Of a stretch of 64,000 bases of DNA, positions 14,651 to 26,011 are shown in pieces (positions within the stretch are counted from its first letter, which is position 1; every line of letters begins with the position of its first letter). Both the position numbers and the translations under genes were made by a program. Where the stretch lies: contig MU128918.1 of the NCBI GenBank assembly GCA_014904985.1, positions 248,001-312,000 of the forward strand, read 5' to 3'. The stretch is from Hydnum rufescens UP504 (Eukaryota > Basidiomycota > Agaricomycetes > Cantharellales > Hydnaceae). The notes under the pieces were generated by a model. That model saw only the letters and a list, made by a program, of their open reading frames with translations, searched no databases and was not told the DNA's origin.

Positions 14651-15298
14651 TCAGGAGGACATCAGGCGTGAACCCCACAGGGCGTCCGATTGTCTGGTCA
14701 ACGGGGATCCAGGGCCATATACCGACGTCGCGAACTGGGAGACAACATTGTCAGCGCGACAGCTTGTTATCCCCATAAATGAAACCTTACCTGTCTTCAG
14801 GATGTTCACAATCTGCACTCTTGCAGCGAATTCCTTGGAGATGTATGTGGGGTCCGCACGAATATTCACCCCTTGGACGATCCCCTCGCAGATGCGCGTC
14901 CCCACTGATGTCTCTCCCTTCGCCTTCCAACTACGAATCACACCGTCAAGTGCGTCCACCCAGCTCCGCAACGCTATGACCCCTCCATAAGTGTCCATAC
15001 CGCCGAGCTCCAACGCCATGTTGGTTATCGCACCAACGAGGATCGATACCTCTTCGGCTCCCGATCCAAATGCGATCTCCAGATCAGGGTAGTGCGGCTT
15101 CACGATGTTGAATACGGGACGGTACGTGAAGGAGTCCCCTGGGGTCGATGTATTCAGCCAGCGCTCAGCGGCTTGGGTTGCTTTATACAAGTCTTCCCGC
15201 AGGACCGTGGGTGAGGTGGTCGTCTTTCCCTTATCGTCCTTCTTGGCCACGTCGGTGCTGGTGCTTCCTGCTAATGCGCTGGCGAATTGGTTCCACAT
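14651..15298 (-). CDS. Unrecognised protein, two exons
   Basis: Open frame from ATG 15296-15298 (MWNQFASALAGSTST) to about 14770, then an intron (donor near 14793, acceptor near 14690) and a short last exon ending at 14651. The in-frame codon six bases upstream is GTG, so the ATG is preferred. The product of roughly 180 residues is soluble-looking, with amphipathic helices (TYRPVFNIVKPHYPDLEIAF, VIALRSWVDALDGVI); no signal peptide or membrane segment is seen. I do not recognise the family. Its 5' flank faces the HNH/membrane-protein array. Confidence 0.5.
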   Translation of the reverse strand: MWNQFASALAGSTSTDVAKKDDKGKTTTSPTVLREDLYKATQAAERWLNTSTPGDSFTYRPVFNIVKPHYPDLEIAFGSGAEEVSILVGAITNMALELGGMDTYGGVIALRSWVDALDGVIRSWKAKGETSVGTRICEGIVQGVNIRADPTYISKEFAARVQIVNILKTGKVSFMGITSCRADNVVSQFATSVYGPGSPLTRQSDALWGSRLMSS

Positions 15299-15559
15299 CT
15301 TCACTTTGTTCTACGATGGAGAGGATGTGTAGATGGGGTCTCTTCTCTCTTTTATGTGACTGGCCTCGAGGTCAGATCCAATCAAGTCACTGGATCCTGA
15401 TTCGTTACAGTCATCCGTAGATGAAATCCCGGGAACTCCCAGGACACCTCACATGTCATCCCCAAATCTTCGTTTGGTTGGATCATCGTACTGTATTGCC
15501 GACCGCTCCCACAGTCATCTTGGTATTCTAGCCATCATCAGGGCGCCACGGCTATTTCC

Positions 15560-16340
15560 ATCCAGTGGATTCCACGCCTCGCTTTTCTCCTCACGGCTCC
15601 TCAAGCTTGCTTGTGTGCTTTCGAGGGGGACTGCCGTCACCACCCAGACACCCGTCTTTATTTTTGAGGCTGGAGTCGCCTTCAATGACATCTTGCCAAT
15701 ACTCTGCGTACGGCTCTCGTGTGCTTGATTTTGTGACTTCCATCGCTGGAGCTTGGTGGGGACAACGTCTCGGCATCCACTCGACCCTATGGGCTTATCC
15801 GCCGTTAGTCACACGTGTTTTTCTTACTTGTGCAATACAGTTGTGGATTGGATTTAAACCTTGTGATCTAAATATTTCATAGCTTGCCTTTCCCTTACGG
15901 TTAAGGGGCTGGGCCGAGACAGCCCTAGCTTCCAGTCTGCGTTTCATCCGCTCGTTCGCATAGCCATGGGCCATGGCTGTCGGTTCGTCAATGCTCCTTG
16001 GTGTTCTCCTGGCCGTATTCCCTGTTGCCATCCAAATCAGGGACTTCATTATTCTCATCTTGAGATGAGTCATCTGAGGAGCTACGGTGGTGTAGCTGGA
16101 CAAACCAACTGGTTCTTTCAAGGATCAAGTCACGTCACCTTCCTGCCTTTTTGGCCGTCATTGCTCGTGTCCCATCACGCCCTTCCGCACTCCCCTATTC
16201 TGCATTATCTCGGTCCACGCACTGGTTCACTCCCCCCAGGGGATCGATTTGCCATGCGCACTCTCTATACTTGCGCATTAAAACCTAATTTTTCGTACTT
16301 CATTCTCTGCGAATATCTGCGGCAGTATCGACGTTATACA
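15560..16340 (+). pseudogene. Remnant of array membrane-protein gene (unit 1)
   Basis: Internally deleted copy of the multi-pass membrane gene at 27676-28785. The 5' part keeps the region around SIAGAWWGQ (about 15740; SIAGVQWG in the long copy). The 3' part keeps IQIRDFIILILR, ELRW-type and WTNQ-type segments, RVPSRPSALPYSALS and HWFTPP (about 16030-16230), which parallel the end of the long copy. The middle, encoding most membrane helices, is missing. Convergent with the HNH copy B that follows. Confidence 0.55.
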
Positions 16341-16362
16341 TGCCACCTCAGTCACACTAGCG

Positions 16363-17145
16363 CTAATGCAATCCTTTAATGCTATTATTCGAAGGGGACA
16401 TGCACCCCGTCGTCATGAAAAAATACGCATAGCGCTGAGCCATAACCGATCGAAGCACTTCTCGCCCGAGATCCGAATCCCAGATAGGGTCATCCAACGG
16501 TGGCGGGTCCTCGTCACGTTCGAACATCCCCACTGCGTCTTGCAGATCTTCTATTTCTTCAATTGGGTAGGCCTGCACTCCGGGGGGTGGGCAGGAGACA
16601 TACATCCGGAGACAGTAGTGGAAATGAAGCCTGAGGCATTCATCGTACGGCTTCGGTTGGCCCTTGGGAATTTTCATAGTGCCGACGTGAGATGTCGAAC
16701 TCGGGCGACGGCCTGACAAATTGAATTATCCTGTAGTTATCCTGTGAGACCTCTTCAGTAAAAATCCACCTCGCAATGAGTGCAGCACGTTACACACGTC
16801 AACGTCAATGCCGAATGCGAATTTATCGAACTGAAACTGGAGGGAAGACGTCATTGTCAAGTAATTTCGGGCCGTGTCGAGGTCTGAAAGGAGTTCCCAA
16901 GATGGTCTCAAAAGCTATGGGACGACATCAAAATCAATGGGTTTGGGTGATCTGCATGCCCGCAGAGACTCACAATTCCAGGTCTGGTTTCGATGTCTCT
17001 GTTTCGAATTATTTGGACAAGATTTCTATCTCCGTTGTCGAGTGGCGTTCCTGTAATATTGCAGATGGAGCTGGCGGGTATTGACAGCAGGGGAGTGTTG
17101 CCATTTTTATATTGAGAAACGCGTTTCTTCGGAAAGTCTGCGCGA
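16363..17145 (-). pseudogene. HNH-family copy B, 5'-truncated
   Basis: 3' half of the tandem HNH-family gene. On the minus strand it begins near 17145 in the exon carrying SSICNITGTPLDNGDRNL and VQIIRNRDIETRP, then the exon DLDTARNYLTMTSS and FDKFAFGIDVDVCNVLHSLR, then PKPYDECLRLHFHYCLRMYV and EEIEDLQDAVGMFERDEDPP, ending at 16363. The N-terminal exons present in copies C and E are absent, because gene A starts only about 30 bases upstream. Sequence identity to C-E is very high by eye. Probably a non-functional fragment, although its remaining exons are open. Confidence 0.6.
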
Positions 17146-17175
17146 CATCAAGAAAGGTACAAGAAAAAAAACAGG

Positions 17176-18478
17176 TCACTGAGTCTGTAGCCACAAAGTG
17201 ACCTTATCCTGAACCGACGACACTTGGGTCAATGTTTCCTTTTCATTCTGGGCAGGGCGTGATTGAGCCCATAGCAGCATCACCAGGTCCATTGCTTCCT
17301 CCATCCTTTTCCGCGCAGCTCGTAATGAGGATATCCCGTGGTCTCGATCCGGCCGTTTCTTGGCTCGTATACTCCGGGAGGTCTCTTTCTCTTCAGGCGG
17401 GTCCGGATATTTGCTCTTTATGTTACCCCCACCCCTTGAATAGTCTCTTCCCGGCGAATTCCCACTCCCTGAGCCGACGTTGTCATAGTACAATGATCTG
17501 ACTGACGACCAGACAACTTCAGTGGACTCCTTAAACCCCCATTTCGAAACAGCGGCACATCCGTAGAACATGTCCACAATGACGGGAGGTGGAAACGTAG
17601 TCATATCCGCAGGTTGACGAGCGTCCTGATTGTGGGGGGCAAGGATAGAAATGAACTCGTCTGGTTCTTCGAAATATTGAATGATGAAGCGACCAGGTGA
17701 TGCGCTCAGAGGACCGCGGATCGGCCCGGGGAGGGTGGAATGTCATTATCGGACAGTGCGAAATTAGGCGTCTATGAAATAAAGCTCGATAAATAGAACA
17801 TGATACTCGGCCTTGATAGACGAAAATGACCTTGAGAAACGCCACCTGCCCAACTTCAAATTTTCTATGTAGTGCGTTGCAGAGGACAAGCCCAATGCGC
17901 ACATCGTTGATGTCGTCGATATCGATATCTCCATCACCTCGATTGAGCATCAATTGCTGGATGTACTGAGGCAGGCGGTATGAGAAGGTATAAGGATGGA
18001 AATAACAAAATACATACTTCGCTCCCTTTGGAACGAGGGTAGTAGTGGCATGCATCGCAATATTGGGGGGTTGCATTTGTCACAATACAGCCGCCATCGC
18101 GATCGACTAGGTGATCGAGAAACTCAGCACGACTTTCTGTAGTATCAGCATCCGAGATCTCGTCGTTGATACATCTAGTGTCCAATAGTCGAGGCGGGAC
18201 TGTCAAGGAGATGATGAGCAGAAATCCAACATGAAAACAATGGACATACGAGGGGATACATAGAAGTAGTGTACCCCTCCTTCTATTGCTGATTCGTAGT
18301 CCACTGAATCGGCCCCTGGAGAAAGAGAGATGTGTCCCTCCTGGCCATATATGGTGTATCCGAGGAAGCGGAGCCACTTCAGAGGCTTGAAGGCAAAGCG
18401 ATGGCACTCAACAACAGGAATGGATAAGACTGGCAAATAGACGCCAGAAATTTGCACATGGACTGTGATCGAATCCAT
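17176..18478 (-). CDS. HNH-family protein A (HNH_2-like)
   Basis: Start ATG 18476-18478 (MDSITVHVQISGVYLP). The N-terminal domain includes FKPLKWLRFLGYTIYG and SLSPGADSVDYES. After introns comes the HNH-type core DRDGGCIVTNATPQYCDACH then YYPRSKGSE, next DGDIDIDDINDVRIGLVL and CNALHRKF, then AFLKTPNFAL. The C-terminal part has FIIQYFEEP and a charged tail (KETSRSIRAKKRPDRDHG), stop at 17176. The layout matches the fungal HNH_2 group, in which a C..TG turn, an AHIIPRS-type histidine strand and an NGLLL...H helix form the metal site. Here the His is kept (ACHYYPRS) but the Asn of the helix reads Ile (VRIGLVL), so nuclease activity is doubtful. Biological role of this expanded family is not known. 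Confidence 0.7.
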
Positions 18479-18589
18479 AGATATGACTGGGCTTGCCCCG
18501 AGATACTAAGATCATGGTGAGTTTCGGATAATGGAGACTCCACTTCGGGTGACTCCGAGACTTAGACTGGTCACGAGTCCCTAACTCTT

Positions 18590-19120
18590 ATGTCTATTCC
18601 TATCCGCTACGACTCATTCGTGATGTTTTCAGGACACGCACTATCACAAGTCGGGACCACTCTCCTGCTTGTTCGAGCTAGAGCTGTCGGTCCTTTATAC
18701 TCCTTGTACTCTCCCCGCCATATTCCCTACTGCAATCTCAATCAGAAGGCCTCGTTGTTCTCATCTTTTGATATCGATATGAAGTCAATGCCGAAGGAGC
18801 TGCGATGGTGGAACTGTACAAACCAACGGTTCTTTCAAGGATTAGGTCCCACCAGTCTCTTCCGGCGCCATTACTGATCTTGGTGAATTTGCGGTCGTCA
18901 TTGCTCGTGTCCAACCAGGCGTTTCGATACCCCTCTATTCAGCAATATCTCGGAACATGCACTGCCCTACTTTCCTTGGGGGATCGATTTGCCATGTGCG
19001 CTTTCCTCGCTCCGTTGGCGTATAAAATCCAATTTTCCGTAATTTATTCCTCTGCGAATATCTGCGTAATATATGGCAGTATCGACGTTATAGTGCGTAC
19101 CATCCCAAGATGAGGGAAAA
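18590..19120 (+). pseudogene. Remnant of array membrane-protein gene (unit 2)
   Basis: Only the 3' part is present: LFSSFDIDMKSMPKELRWWN at about 18750-18815, CTNQ, then SLPAPLLILVNLRSSLLVS and a PSIQQY segment (about 18860-18960). These align with SLPSSFDMNSLCPEPQW, FTDQ, PLPSPLSILENLQWSLLVQ and MPLYSAP at the end of the long copy (28600-28785). No upstream helices remain. Convergent with HNH copy C. Confidence 0.55.
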
Positions 19121-19194
19121 TAGTGGAATGAGGCAGATCTTCTGTATCCATGGCATGCCATTACGCCGATCATCCGCCCTCCGTCACAATGGCG

Positions 19195-20498
19195 CTAATG
19201 CAATACTTGAATGCTATTATCAGACTGGGACACGTACCCCGCCATGAAAAAACACTTACAGCCGTAAGCCATAACCGATCGAAGCACTTCCCGCCCAAGA
19301 TCCGAATCCCAGATAGGATCATCCCGCGGTGGCGGGTCCTCGTCACGTTCGAACATCCCCACTGCGTCTTGCAGATCTTCTATTTCTGCCATGGAGTAGG
19401 TCTGCACTCCGGGGGGCGGGCAGGAGACATACATCCGGAGACAGTAGTGGAAATGAAGCCTGAGGCATTCGTCGTACGGCTTCGGTTGGCCCTCGGGATT
19501 TTCAAAAGTGCCGACCTGAGAGATGTCGAACTCGGGCGATGGCCTGACAAATTGAACAATCCTGTAGTTATCCTGTGAGACGTCTTCAGTAACAATCTAC
19601 CTCGCAACGAGTGCAGCACGCTACACACGTCAACGTCAATGCCGAATGCGAATTTATCAAACTGAGACTGGACGGAAGAAGTCATTGTCAAGTAATTTCG
19701 GGCCGTATCAAGGTCTGAAGGGAGTCCCCAAATGGCCTCAAAAGCTATGAGACGACATCAAAATTAACGGATTCGGATGATCTGCGTGCCTGCAGAGACT
19801 CACAACTGCAGGTCTGGTTTCGATGTCTCTGTTTCGAATTATTTGGACAAGATTTCTATCTCCGTCGTCGAGTGGCGTTCCTGTGATATTGCAGATGGAG
19901 CTGGGGGGTATTGACAACGGAGGAGTGTTGCTCTCGAGTTCTCTCTGTAGGATACATATGTAAGACGAACATGACTGATTAGAAATGCACTCACAGGGAA
20001 TAGAATGTATTGTCTAGAGGTCACCGCGCGCATCGAGACTTCAGGAGAGAAATTTGTCCCTGAGAAATGGGCACGTCATTTACAAGTACGAAGTGAGAGA
20101 CGAAGAGTCCAACCATTACTGAGAATAAGGTAGGCTCCAGGCGCGAGGTGGTCTTCTGATTCCCTATCGATGGGTCCTCGGAAAGCAGAATTGATATCCA
20201 CGGAAAATGGAGCAGAGCCAGGCTTAATGTCGCAAGAGTGTAGAGCCCAATTGCCATCGGTATAAACGCTGATAATATAACTCAACCAGTTGTAGAAAGA
20301 TTTCACTTTGAAGGATCTTTTCTCTGGAGATGTTGGGACATAGCACCCTAGCCAGGACAAAGCAAATTGTAAGCCGGGATGAACGGAGGCTAACAAAGTA
20401 TTACAACCTGCGACCACTATCGGCTCGTTAGAGTAGGTGAACACGAAAACGTTATTGTAACAATTCGGATCGAAGATGTCATAGAGCGGGCGACTCAT
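19195..20498 (-). CDS. HNH-family copy C, histidine-less core
   Basis: ATG at 20496-20498 gives MSRPLYDIFDPNCYNNVFVF. The N-terminal domain continues LQFALSWLGCYVPTSPEKR, VKSFYNWLSYIISVY and CDIKPGSAPFSVDIN. An intron (about 20125 down to 20070) leads to ETNFSPEVSMRAVTSRQYIL; a further intron leads to the core CNITGTPLDDGDRNL with VQIIRNRDIETRP where an AHIIPRS strand is expected, then FGIDVDVCSVLHSLRG and YRIVQFVRPSPEFDI, ending near 19195. All exons are open once these introns are used. The His and Asn of the HNH site are not present, so this is probably a non-catalytic paralogue of protein A. Nearly identical to copies D and E. Confidence 0.6.
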
Positions 20499-20779
20499 GA
20501 GGCGAACTAGGTGCGGGGATCAATGATGATGATGTAATCATCGTTGATTACCTGAAAAGGCACATGCCGTGCCACTGAGAGTGAAGTGAGGACATGCTGG
20601 ACTGTTGATGCGGAGACTGGGGCCTGACCCCGTTTGATGCAGGCACCATCGCAATCCGTTAAGCCGCCTATCCACTGACATTGCGTTTCTACGGGACAGA
20701 GATACTCAAGTCCGGGGTGTAGAGATAGAAATCTTGGCGGGTGCGCATACATACCATTCGATAAATAGTATGGAGCAAT

Positions 20780-21330
20780 GGATCCTAACCTAATCGTTGA
20801 AGTACTGACTCCGCCTAGAGTGTATTGCACAAGAATCCTTAACTTACCATGTTCCCTCCTGTTCATGGCACCGCGTGATCTTCTTTGTTCGTTTACAGAT
20901 TCATCCCTCGACCAGGGAGAAGCTTCATGCCTCGTTCACTACCGCCCAGTCTCCTCTGCAGAACCGCCGATTGTGGATAGCATGCAGCCCGTGGCATGGC
21001 GACATGGCCCATAGCACCTTCGGAAAGCCAGGTTCCAGTATCCTGTATAATAGGGTGTCTCGCAAATCCCAGGGATTTTGGTTGATATCGAGGCGAAACC
21101 TGTGCAATTTTCCACAGCCCGGAGTGCTTCCAGCCTTTTGGGGAGGTGTAGGTTTGAATTTGATGTTGGGAAGAGACAGTTTACATGAATTTAGATCGAA
21201 CCCTTTCCTGATTAACAGTCTTTTCAGTGGCCACTGCAGCCCGTCATTCAACACTTGAGATAGTCCCCAGCAAGCACATCAAATACCTGACTCTGCTTCC
21301 TGGACTAGTGTTCCGCATGAAGCTTACATA
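20780..21330. repeat. Array segment with HNH-gene upstream sequence, unit 2
   Basis: About 550 bases upstream of HNH copy C that recur, diverged, at 23450-23960 and partly at 25000-25260. Shared landmarks include CTTACCATGTTC, CTCGTTCAC- or TTGTCCACTGCC-type segments, and a closing CTGACTCTGCTTCTGG stretch. Open frames exist on both strands, so I cannot decide whether it was the 5' part of the minus-strand gene or of a plus-strand HNH gene like the one at 23960. Confidence 0.4.
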
Positions 21331-21349
21331 AATAGGTTATGTAATAGCG

Positions 21350-21860
21350 AGTAATGGCAGTGCTGATTCCCTCACCGCTCACCCTAGGCCAGTCACTCTC
21401 ACAAGCCGGGTCCATTCTTTTACTCGTTCGAATAGCTAGAGTTGTCAGTCCCTCAAAGCTCCTTTTACTCTTCCCACCATATTCCCTACTGCAATCAGAA
21501 AACCTCGTTCTTATCTTTCGATATCGATATGAAGTCAATGCTTGAGGAGCTGCGATGGCGGGACTGTACGAACCAACGGGTTCTTCAAGGATTAAGTCCC
21601 GCCAGTCTCTTCCGGCACCATTACTGGTCTTGGTGAATTTGTGTTCGTCATTGCTCGTGTCCCACCACGCCATTTTATGCCCCTCTATATAGCATTATCT
21701 CGCCCCATACACTGATTGGTCTACGTTCCTTGGGGGACGCATTGGCCTTGTGCGCTCTTCTCGCTCCCTTGGGTATAAAATCCAATTTCTCGTACTTCTC
21801 TGGGAATATCTGCTAATATACGGCGGTATCGATGTTATACTGCATCCCATGCGAGGATGA
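21350..21860 (+). pseudogene. Remnant of array membrane-protein gene (unit 3)
   Basis: 3' remnant with FRYRYEVNA/FDIDMKSMLEELRWRD around 21520-21560, CTNQ, then SPASLFRHHYW and a CLY-type end near 21690. Same extent and orientation as the unit 2 remnant. The flanking 3' sequence (TTGGGGGA...GTATAAAATCCAATTT) is also shared with the other units. Confidence 0.55.
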
Positions 21861-21916
21861 TGGTAAATGGTGGAATGAGGCGGGTCCTCTACGCCCATGG
21901 CATACGATCAGACGAG

Positions 21917-23250
21917 TCATCTGCCTCTTGATCGCACTGGCGCTAATGTAATACTTGAAAGCTTATCATTGGAATGGGACATGTACCCCGTCATGAAAAA
22001 ATACGCACAGCGCTGAGCCATAACCGATCGAAGCACTTCTCGCCCAAGATCCGAATCCCAGATAGGGTCATCCAATGGTGGCGGGTCCTCGTCACGTTCG
22101 AACATCCCCACTGCGTCTTGCAGATCTTCTATTTCTTGCATCGAGTAGGCCTGGGTTCCGGGGGCGGACAGGAGACATACATCCGGAGACAGTAGTGGAA
22201 ATGAAGCCTGAGGCATTCATCGTACGGCTTCGGTTGGCCCTCGGGAATTTTCAGAGTGCCGACGTGAGAGATGTCGAACTCGGGTGACGGCTTGACAAAT
22301 TGAATAATCCTGTAGTTATCCTGTCAGACCTCTTCAGCAACAATCTACCTCGCAACCAGTGCAGCACGCTACACACGTCAACGTCAATGCCGAATGCGAA
22401 TTTATCAAACTGAGACTGGACGGAAGAAGTCATTGTCAAGTAATTTCGGGCCGTATCGAGGTCTGAAGGGAGTTCCCCAAATGGCCTCAAAAGCTATGAG
22501 ACGACATCAAAATTAACGGATTCGGGTGATCTGCGTGCCTGCAGAGACTCACAACTGCAGGTCTGGTTTCGATGTCTCTGTTTCGAATTATTTGGACAAG
22601 ATTTCTATCTCCGTCGTCGAGTGGCGTTCCTGTGACATTGCAGATGGAGCTGGGGGAGATTGAGAACGGAGGAGTGCTGCTCTCGAGTTCTCTCTGTAGG
22701 ACACATATGTAAGAAGAACATGACTGATTAGAAATGCACTCACAGGGAATAGAATGTATTGTCTAGAGGTCACCGCGCGCATCGAGACTTCAGGAGAGAA
22801 ATTTGTCTCTGAGAAATGGGCACGTCATTTACAAGTACAAAGCGAAAGACGAGAGTCCAACCATTGCTGAGGATAAGGTAGGCTCCAGGCGCGAGGTGAT
22901 CTTCTGATTCCCTATCGATGGGTCCTCGGAAAGCAGAATTGATATCCACGGAAAATGGAGCAGAGCCAGGCTTAATGTCGCAAGAGTGTAGAGCCCAATT
23001 GCCTTCGGTGTAAACGCTGATAATATAACTCAACCAGTTGTAGAAAGATTTCACTTTGAAGGATCTTTTCTCTGGAGATGTTGGGACATAGCACCCTAGC
23101 CAGGACAAAGCAAATTGTAAGCCGGGATGAACGGAGGCTAACAAAGTATTACAACCTGCGACCACTATCGGCTCGTTAGAGTAGGTGAACACGAAAACGT
23201 TATTGTAACAATTCGGATCGAAGATGTCATAGAGCGGCAACTCATTGAGG
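21917..23250 (-). pseudogene. HNH-family copy D, frameshifted start
   Basis: Same architecture as copy C: LYDIFDPNCYNNVFVF, CDIKPGSAPFSVDIN, ETNFSPEVSMRAVTSRQ, CNVTGTPLDDGDRNL with VQIIRNRDIET, FGIDVDVCSVLHWLRG and a C-terminal exon ending near 21917. In copy C the start reads ATGAGTCGCCCGCTC; in D the equivalent is ATGAGTTGCCGCTC, one base shorter, which puts the ATG out of frame with LYDIF (23235-23245). The remaining exons are open, so this is either a one-base sequence error, an alternative start, or an early pseudogene. Confidence 0.6.
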
Positions 23251-23449
23251 CGAACTTGGTAGGATTGGAACTCCGACCCCGCATAATACACAAGCCACCG
23301 ATTCACTGATTCACCGATGCCAGAATTTTACCCAAAGCAATGGGAGAGAAACATTCATATCTGGGGGGATTAGAGCCAGGTATCATATTGGGCGGTGCGT
23401 ATATACACTATTCGATGAATACATAAAGGATCCTGCTAATCGGTGGTTT

Positions 23450-23959
23450 TTGCTTTACCAAGGGTGTATTGCACAGGAATGTTTAACTTACCATGTTCTC
23501 TATTCATGGCTGCGAGCGATCTTCCGTGTTCATTTACAAACCTTCCCTACTGGCGAGCGAGAAGCCTGGTACCTTGTCCACTGCCATCCAGGCTCCTCTA
23601 CACAACTGCCAATTGTGGATGACATGTGGCCTATAATGCCTTCGGGAAATCGCGTTAGTGAAGGACATTATGTGGTCAAACTATGTAGGTTCAATGATAG
23701 AATGTGGCCCAAATTTCAGGGAACTTGGTGTTGATATCGTTGATGAACTCTATGCAGTTATCCATCTGCAGCCTAGAATAGCTCCAACCTTTCGAGGAGA
23801 TATAGACGTGGAATTGAGGCGCTTTAATTCCCGAAATAGGCTCCCCAGTCGAGCAAGTAGCTCAAATGGGACACCTGACTCTGCTTCTGGCAATCACAGA
23901 GTAAGATTCAATTCTAGGTATTCACGGGTGAAACTTACTTTGTTTATGAAATAGCACTG
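23450..23959. repeat. Array segment between HNH copy D and plus-strand HNH gene
   Basis: Diverged copy of the segment at 20780-21330. Open frames on the plus strand (PGSSTQLPIVDDMWPIMPSG; SRASSSNGTPDSASGNH) run toward the plus-strand HNH gene and could be its 5' exons; the end near 23900 has a plausible donor GTAAGA. Direction of transcription is unresolved. Confidence 0.4.
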
Positions 23960-24674
23960 GGGCTTCCGACACAGTGTTCGGAAGCGTGATGGTCTATGTC
24001 GTCTCTCTGGAACACGTCCTGGATACACTTGTGATGGTTTGAACAGAGTTATCAATCTCAACTATACGGGCTTTCAAGCAGCTCATATCTTCCCCCTTGC
24101 ATTTGCTCATAGAGCTGAGGTACATTGGTTGGATCTTGTTATTATTCCATTTTGAATGGCTTATTTTGTTTCTGAGGCAGCCTGGACTTCCTGGTGCAGA
24201 GACACACTTCGAGATCTTTAAGTCATGTTGGTCATCTGAAAGCATGATTTTCCCACACAATGCCCAAAGTGTAGCTGATACTCCTGCAAATGGGATTCTT
24301 TTACGTGCGGACCTTCACCTGTTCTTTGATGCTTATCAATTTGCATTCCTGGTTCCATTGGTGAGTTAACTATATGATAAGGATAGTCTGTCCATTGAGT
24401 TGTCTATATATAGGATGATCCTATCCCTTCCGAGTCGCATCCTGAAGTGATACGGTTTAATATTTCTGCTGCACCTACATTTTCTGGTCCTGGTCCCATT
24501 CCAGGAAGACCATGGAAGCTCCTCAATCCTGAGCCATTGGCATCCAGTCCATTACAGCCAACTCAGTACCAGCCAGTGTCATCCATAGCTCCCATTAACA
24601 TGGCTCTACTCCGATCACACCTCCTCTATTGTATCAGGCTTCGTGTTGGAGGAGAGGGGTATGCACACCATTGA
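23960..24674 (+). CDS. Canonical HNH_2-type endonuclease domain, 5' end unclear
   Basis: Plus-strand gene inside the array. The core reads FRHSVRKRDGLCRLSG, then YTGFQAAHIFPLAFAHR (His strand), an intron (donor GTACAT near 24120, acceptor near 24239), then AQSVADTPANGILLRADLH followed by LFFDAYQFAF: Asn and the second His of the HNH site are both present. After a second intron (about 24350-24413): HPEVIRFNISAAPTFSGPGP and a Pro-rich end at 24674. Start codon not found here; exons may lie in 23450-23950. Unlike copies A-E it keeps the catalytic triad, so it is the best candidate for an active nuclease in this block. Target and role unknown. Confidence 0.6.
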
Positions 24675-24999
24675 CTGTGCTGTGGTTTGATGTCTTTCAT
24701 TTTTGTTACCTTGGTTCCATTGTTACTCCTTGTAATGTTCTTGCATGAAACTGAATTCTGTAACACTGTGTCTTTGGAATGTCATTATGGTCATTGATGG
24801 AATATGGCTTTGGTTTCTGTGTGGATGGTACCACCACCCCCATCAATGTGAGCCTGTTTGTCATATGCATATTTGAGGCATTATTTAATTTCTGGTACCG
24901 GGGCCTTTCTCCATGGCCCACCCGTAAGGATCAGGTGATCTATTTGGAACTTGCCCGCCATACATCGGGACTACATTTGGATGGCAATACTCAATATAA
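24675..24999. other. Unassigned AT-richer stretch downstream of HNH gene
   Basis: No conserved exon. Lower GC content and an open plus frame without recognisable similarity; probably 3' flank of the HNH gene. Confidence 0.35.
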
Positions 25000-25260
25000 T
25001 TGACACTGTTGTGTCTGTTATCCCAGTCTCTATATATAGGGGCTGGTGTTCCTGCCTATCCAATTTACCAACTGGAGTGTCTGCAATCTTTTGGAGAGAT
25101 ACAATTTACATGTATTTTACATTGGGCCCTATTCCTGATTCAGAGTATTTTCAGCCCATCATTCAACACATACAAGATAGGATCCCCAGTTGAGCAAGCA
25201 CCTCAAATGGGCTCTGCTTCCGGCACTCACAGTGTAAGCATTAGGATTATATAAACAGGT
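25000..25260. repeat. Partial array segment, unit 4
   Basis: Short diverged copy of the 20780-21330 and 23450-23960 segments, recognisable from CAGCCCATCATTCAACAC (also CAGCCCGTCATTCAACAC at 21236), GAGCAAG and CTCTGCTTCCGGCA-type strings. Followed directly by the unit 4 membrane-gene remnant. Confidence 0.4.
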
Positions 25261-25479
25261 CATGTAATGGAGAGTTCACCCCCACGATTGGCTTGGGACG
25301 TCTGTCAGCGGAATGGGTCCGCAGCCGATTCCGATCAGTATTTCGTTCCCCTCACCTTATGCCCGTACCCCTAATCCGTCCTGTACATATGTCTTATGTA
25401 GTGGATCCGGCACCCGCCGACCGTGTCTTTCGACGTCCTAGTACGAGACTAGGGACGTCCTTAGGACACACAGCATCCC

Positions 25480-25990
25480 ACTCTTACAAGCGGAGTCCAC
25501 TCTGCTGTTCGTTTGAATAACTAGAGCTGTCGGTGCCTCAAAGCTGCTCGTACTCCCCGCGATATTCCCTGCTGCAACAGAGAACTTTGTTGTTTTCATC
25601 TTTCAATATGGAGTCAATGCCTGGGGAGCTGCGGTGGCGGGACTGTACAAACCAGCGGGTTCTTTCAACGATTAAGTTCTGCCAGTCACTTCTGGTGCCA
25701 TTACTGATCTTGGTGAATTTGTGGTCGTCATTGCTTGTGTCCCACCAAGTCATTCCATGCCCCTCTATTCAGCACTTTCCCGCTCCATGCACTGGTCTAC
25801 GTTCCTTGGGGGATTAATTTGCCACGTGCGCTCTCCTTGCGTATAAAATCCGATATTCCGTAATTCATTCTCTGCAAATATATCTGCCTAATATACGGCA
25901 CGTTATAATGCGTCCAATGCCAAAATGACGGTAAATGGTGGAATGAGGCGGGTCCCCTGTGCCCATGGTATATGACCACATTGGTTCTAA
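25480..25990 (+). pseudogene. Remnant of array membrane-protein gene (unit 4)
   Basis: 3' remnant: FNMESMPGELRWRD near 25600-25640, CTNQ, then SLLVPLLILVNLWSSLLVS (about 25685-25740) and a CPSIQHF-type end. Parallels 28600-28785 of the long copy. Convergent with HNH copy E. Confidence 0.55.
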
Positions 25991-26011
25991 TGCAATACTT
26001 GAGTACTATTA

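Noticed and set aside
20095..20115. One extra base in HNH copy C (CGAAGAGTCC against CGAGAGTCC in D and CAAAAGTCC in E), at first taken as a frameshift.
   Set aside because: The site lies inside an inferred intron (minus strand, from GTTGGACT to TTCTCAG) that joins LILSN to ETNFSPEVSMRAV in all copies, so the coding frame is not affected.
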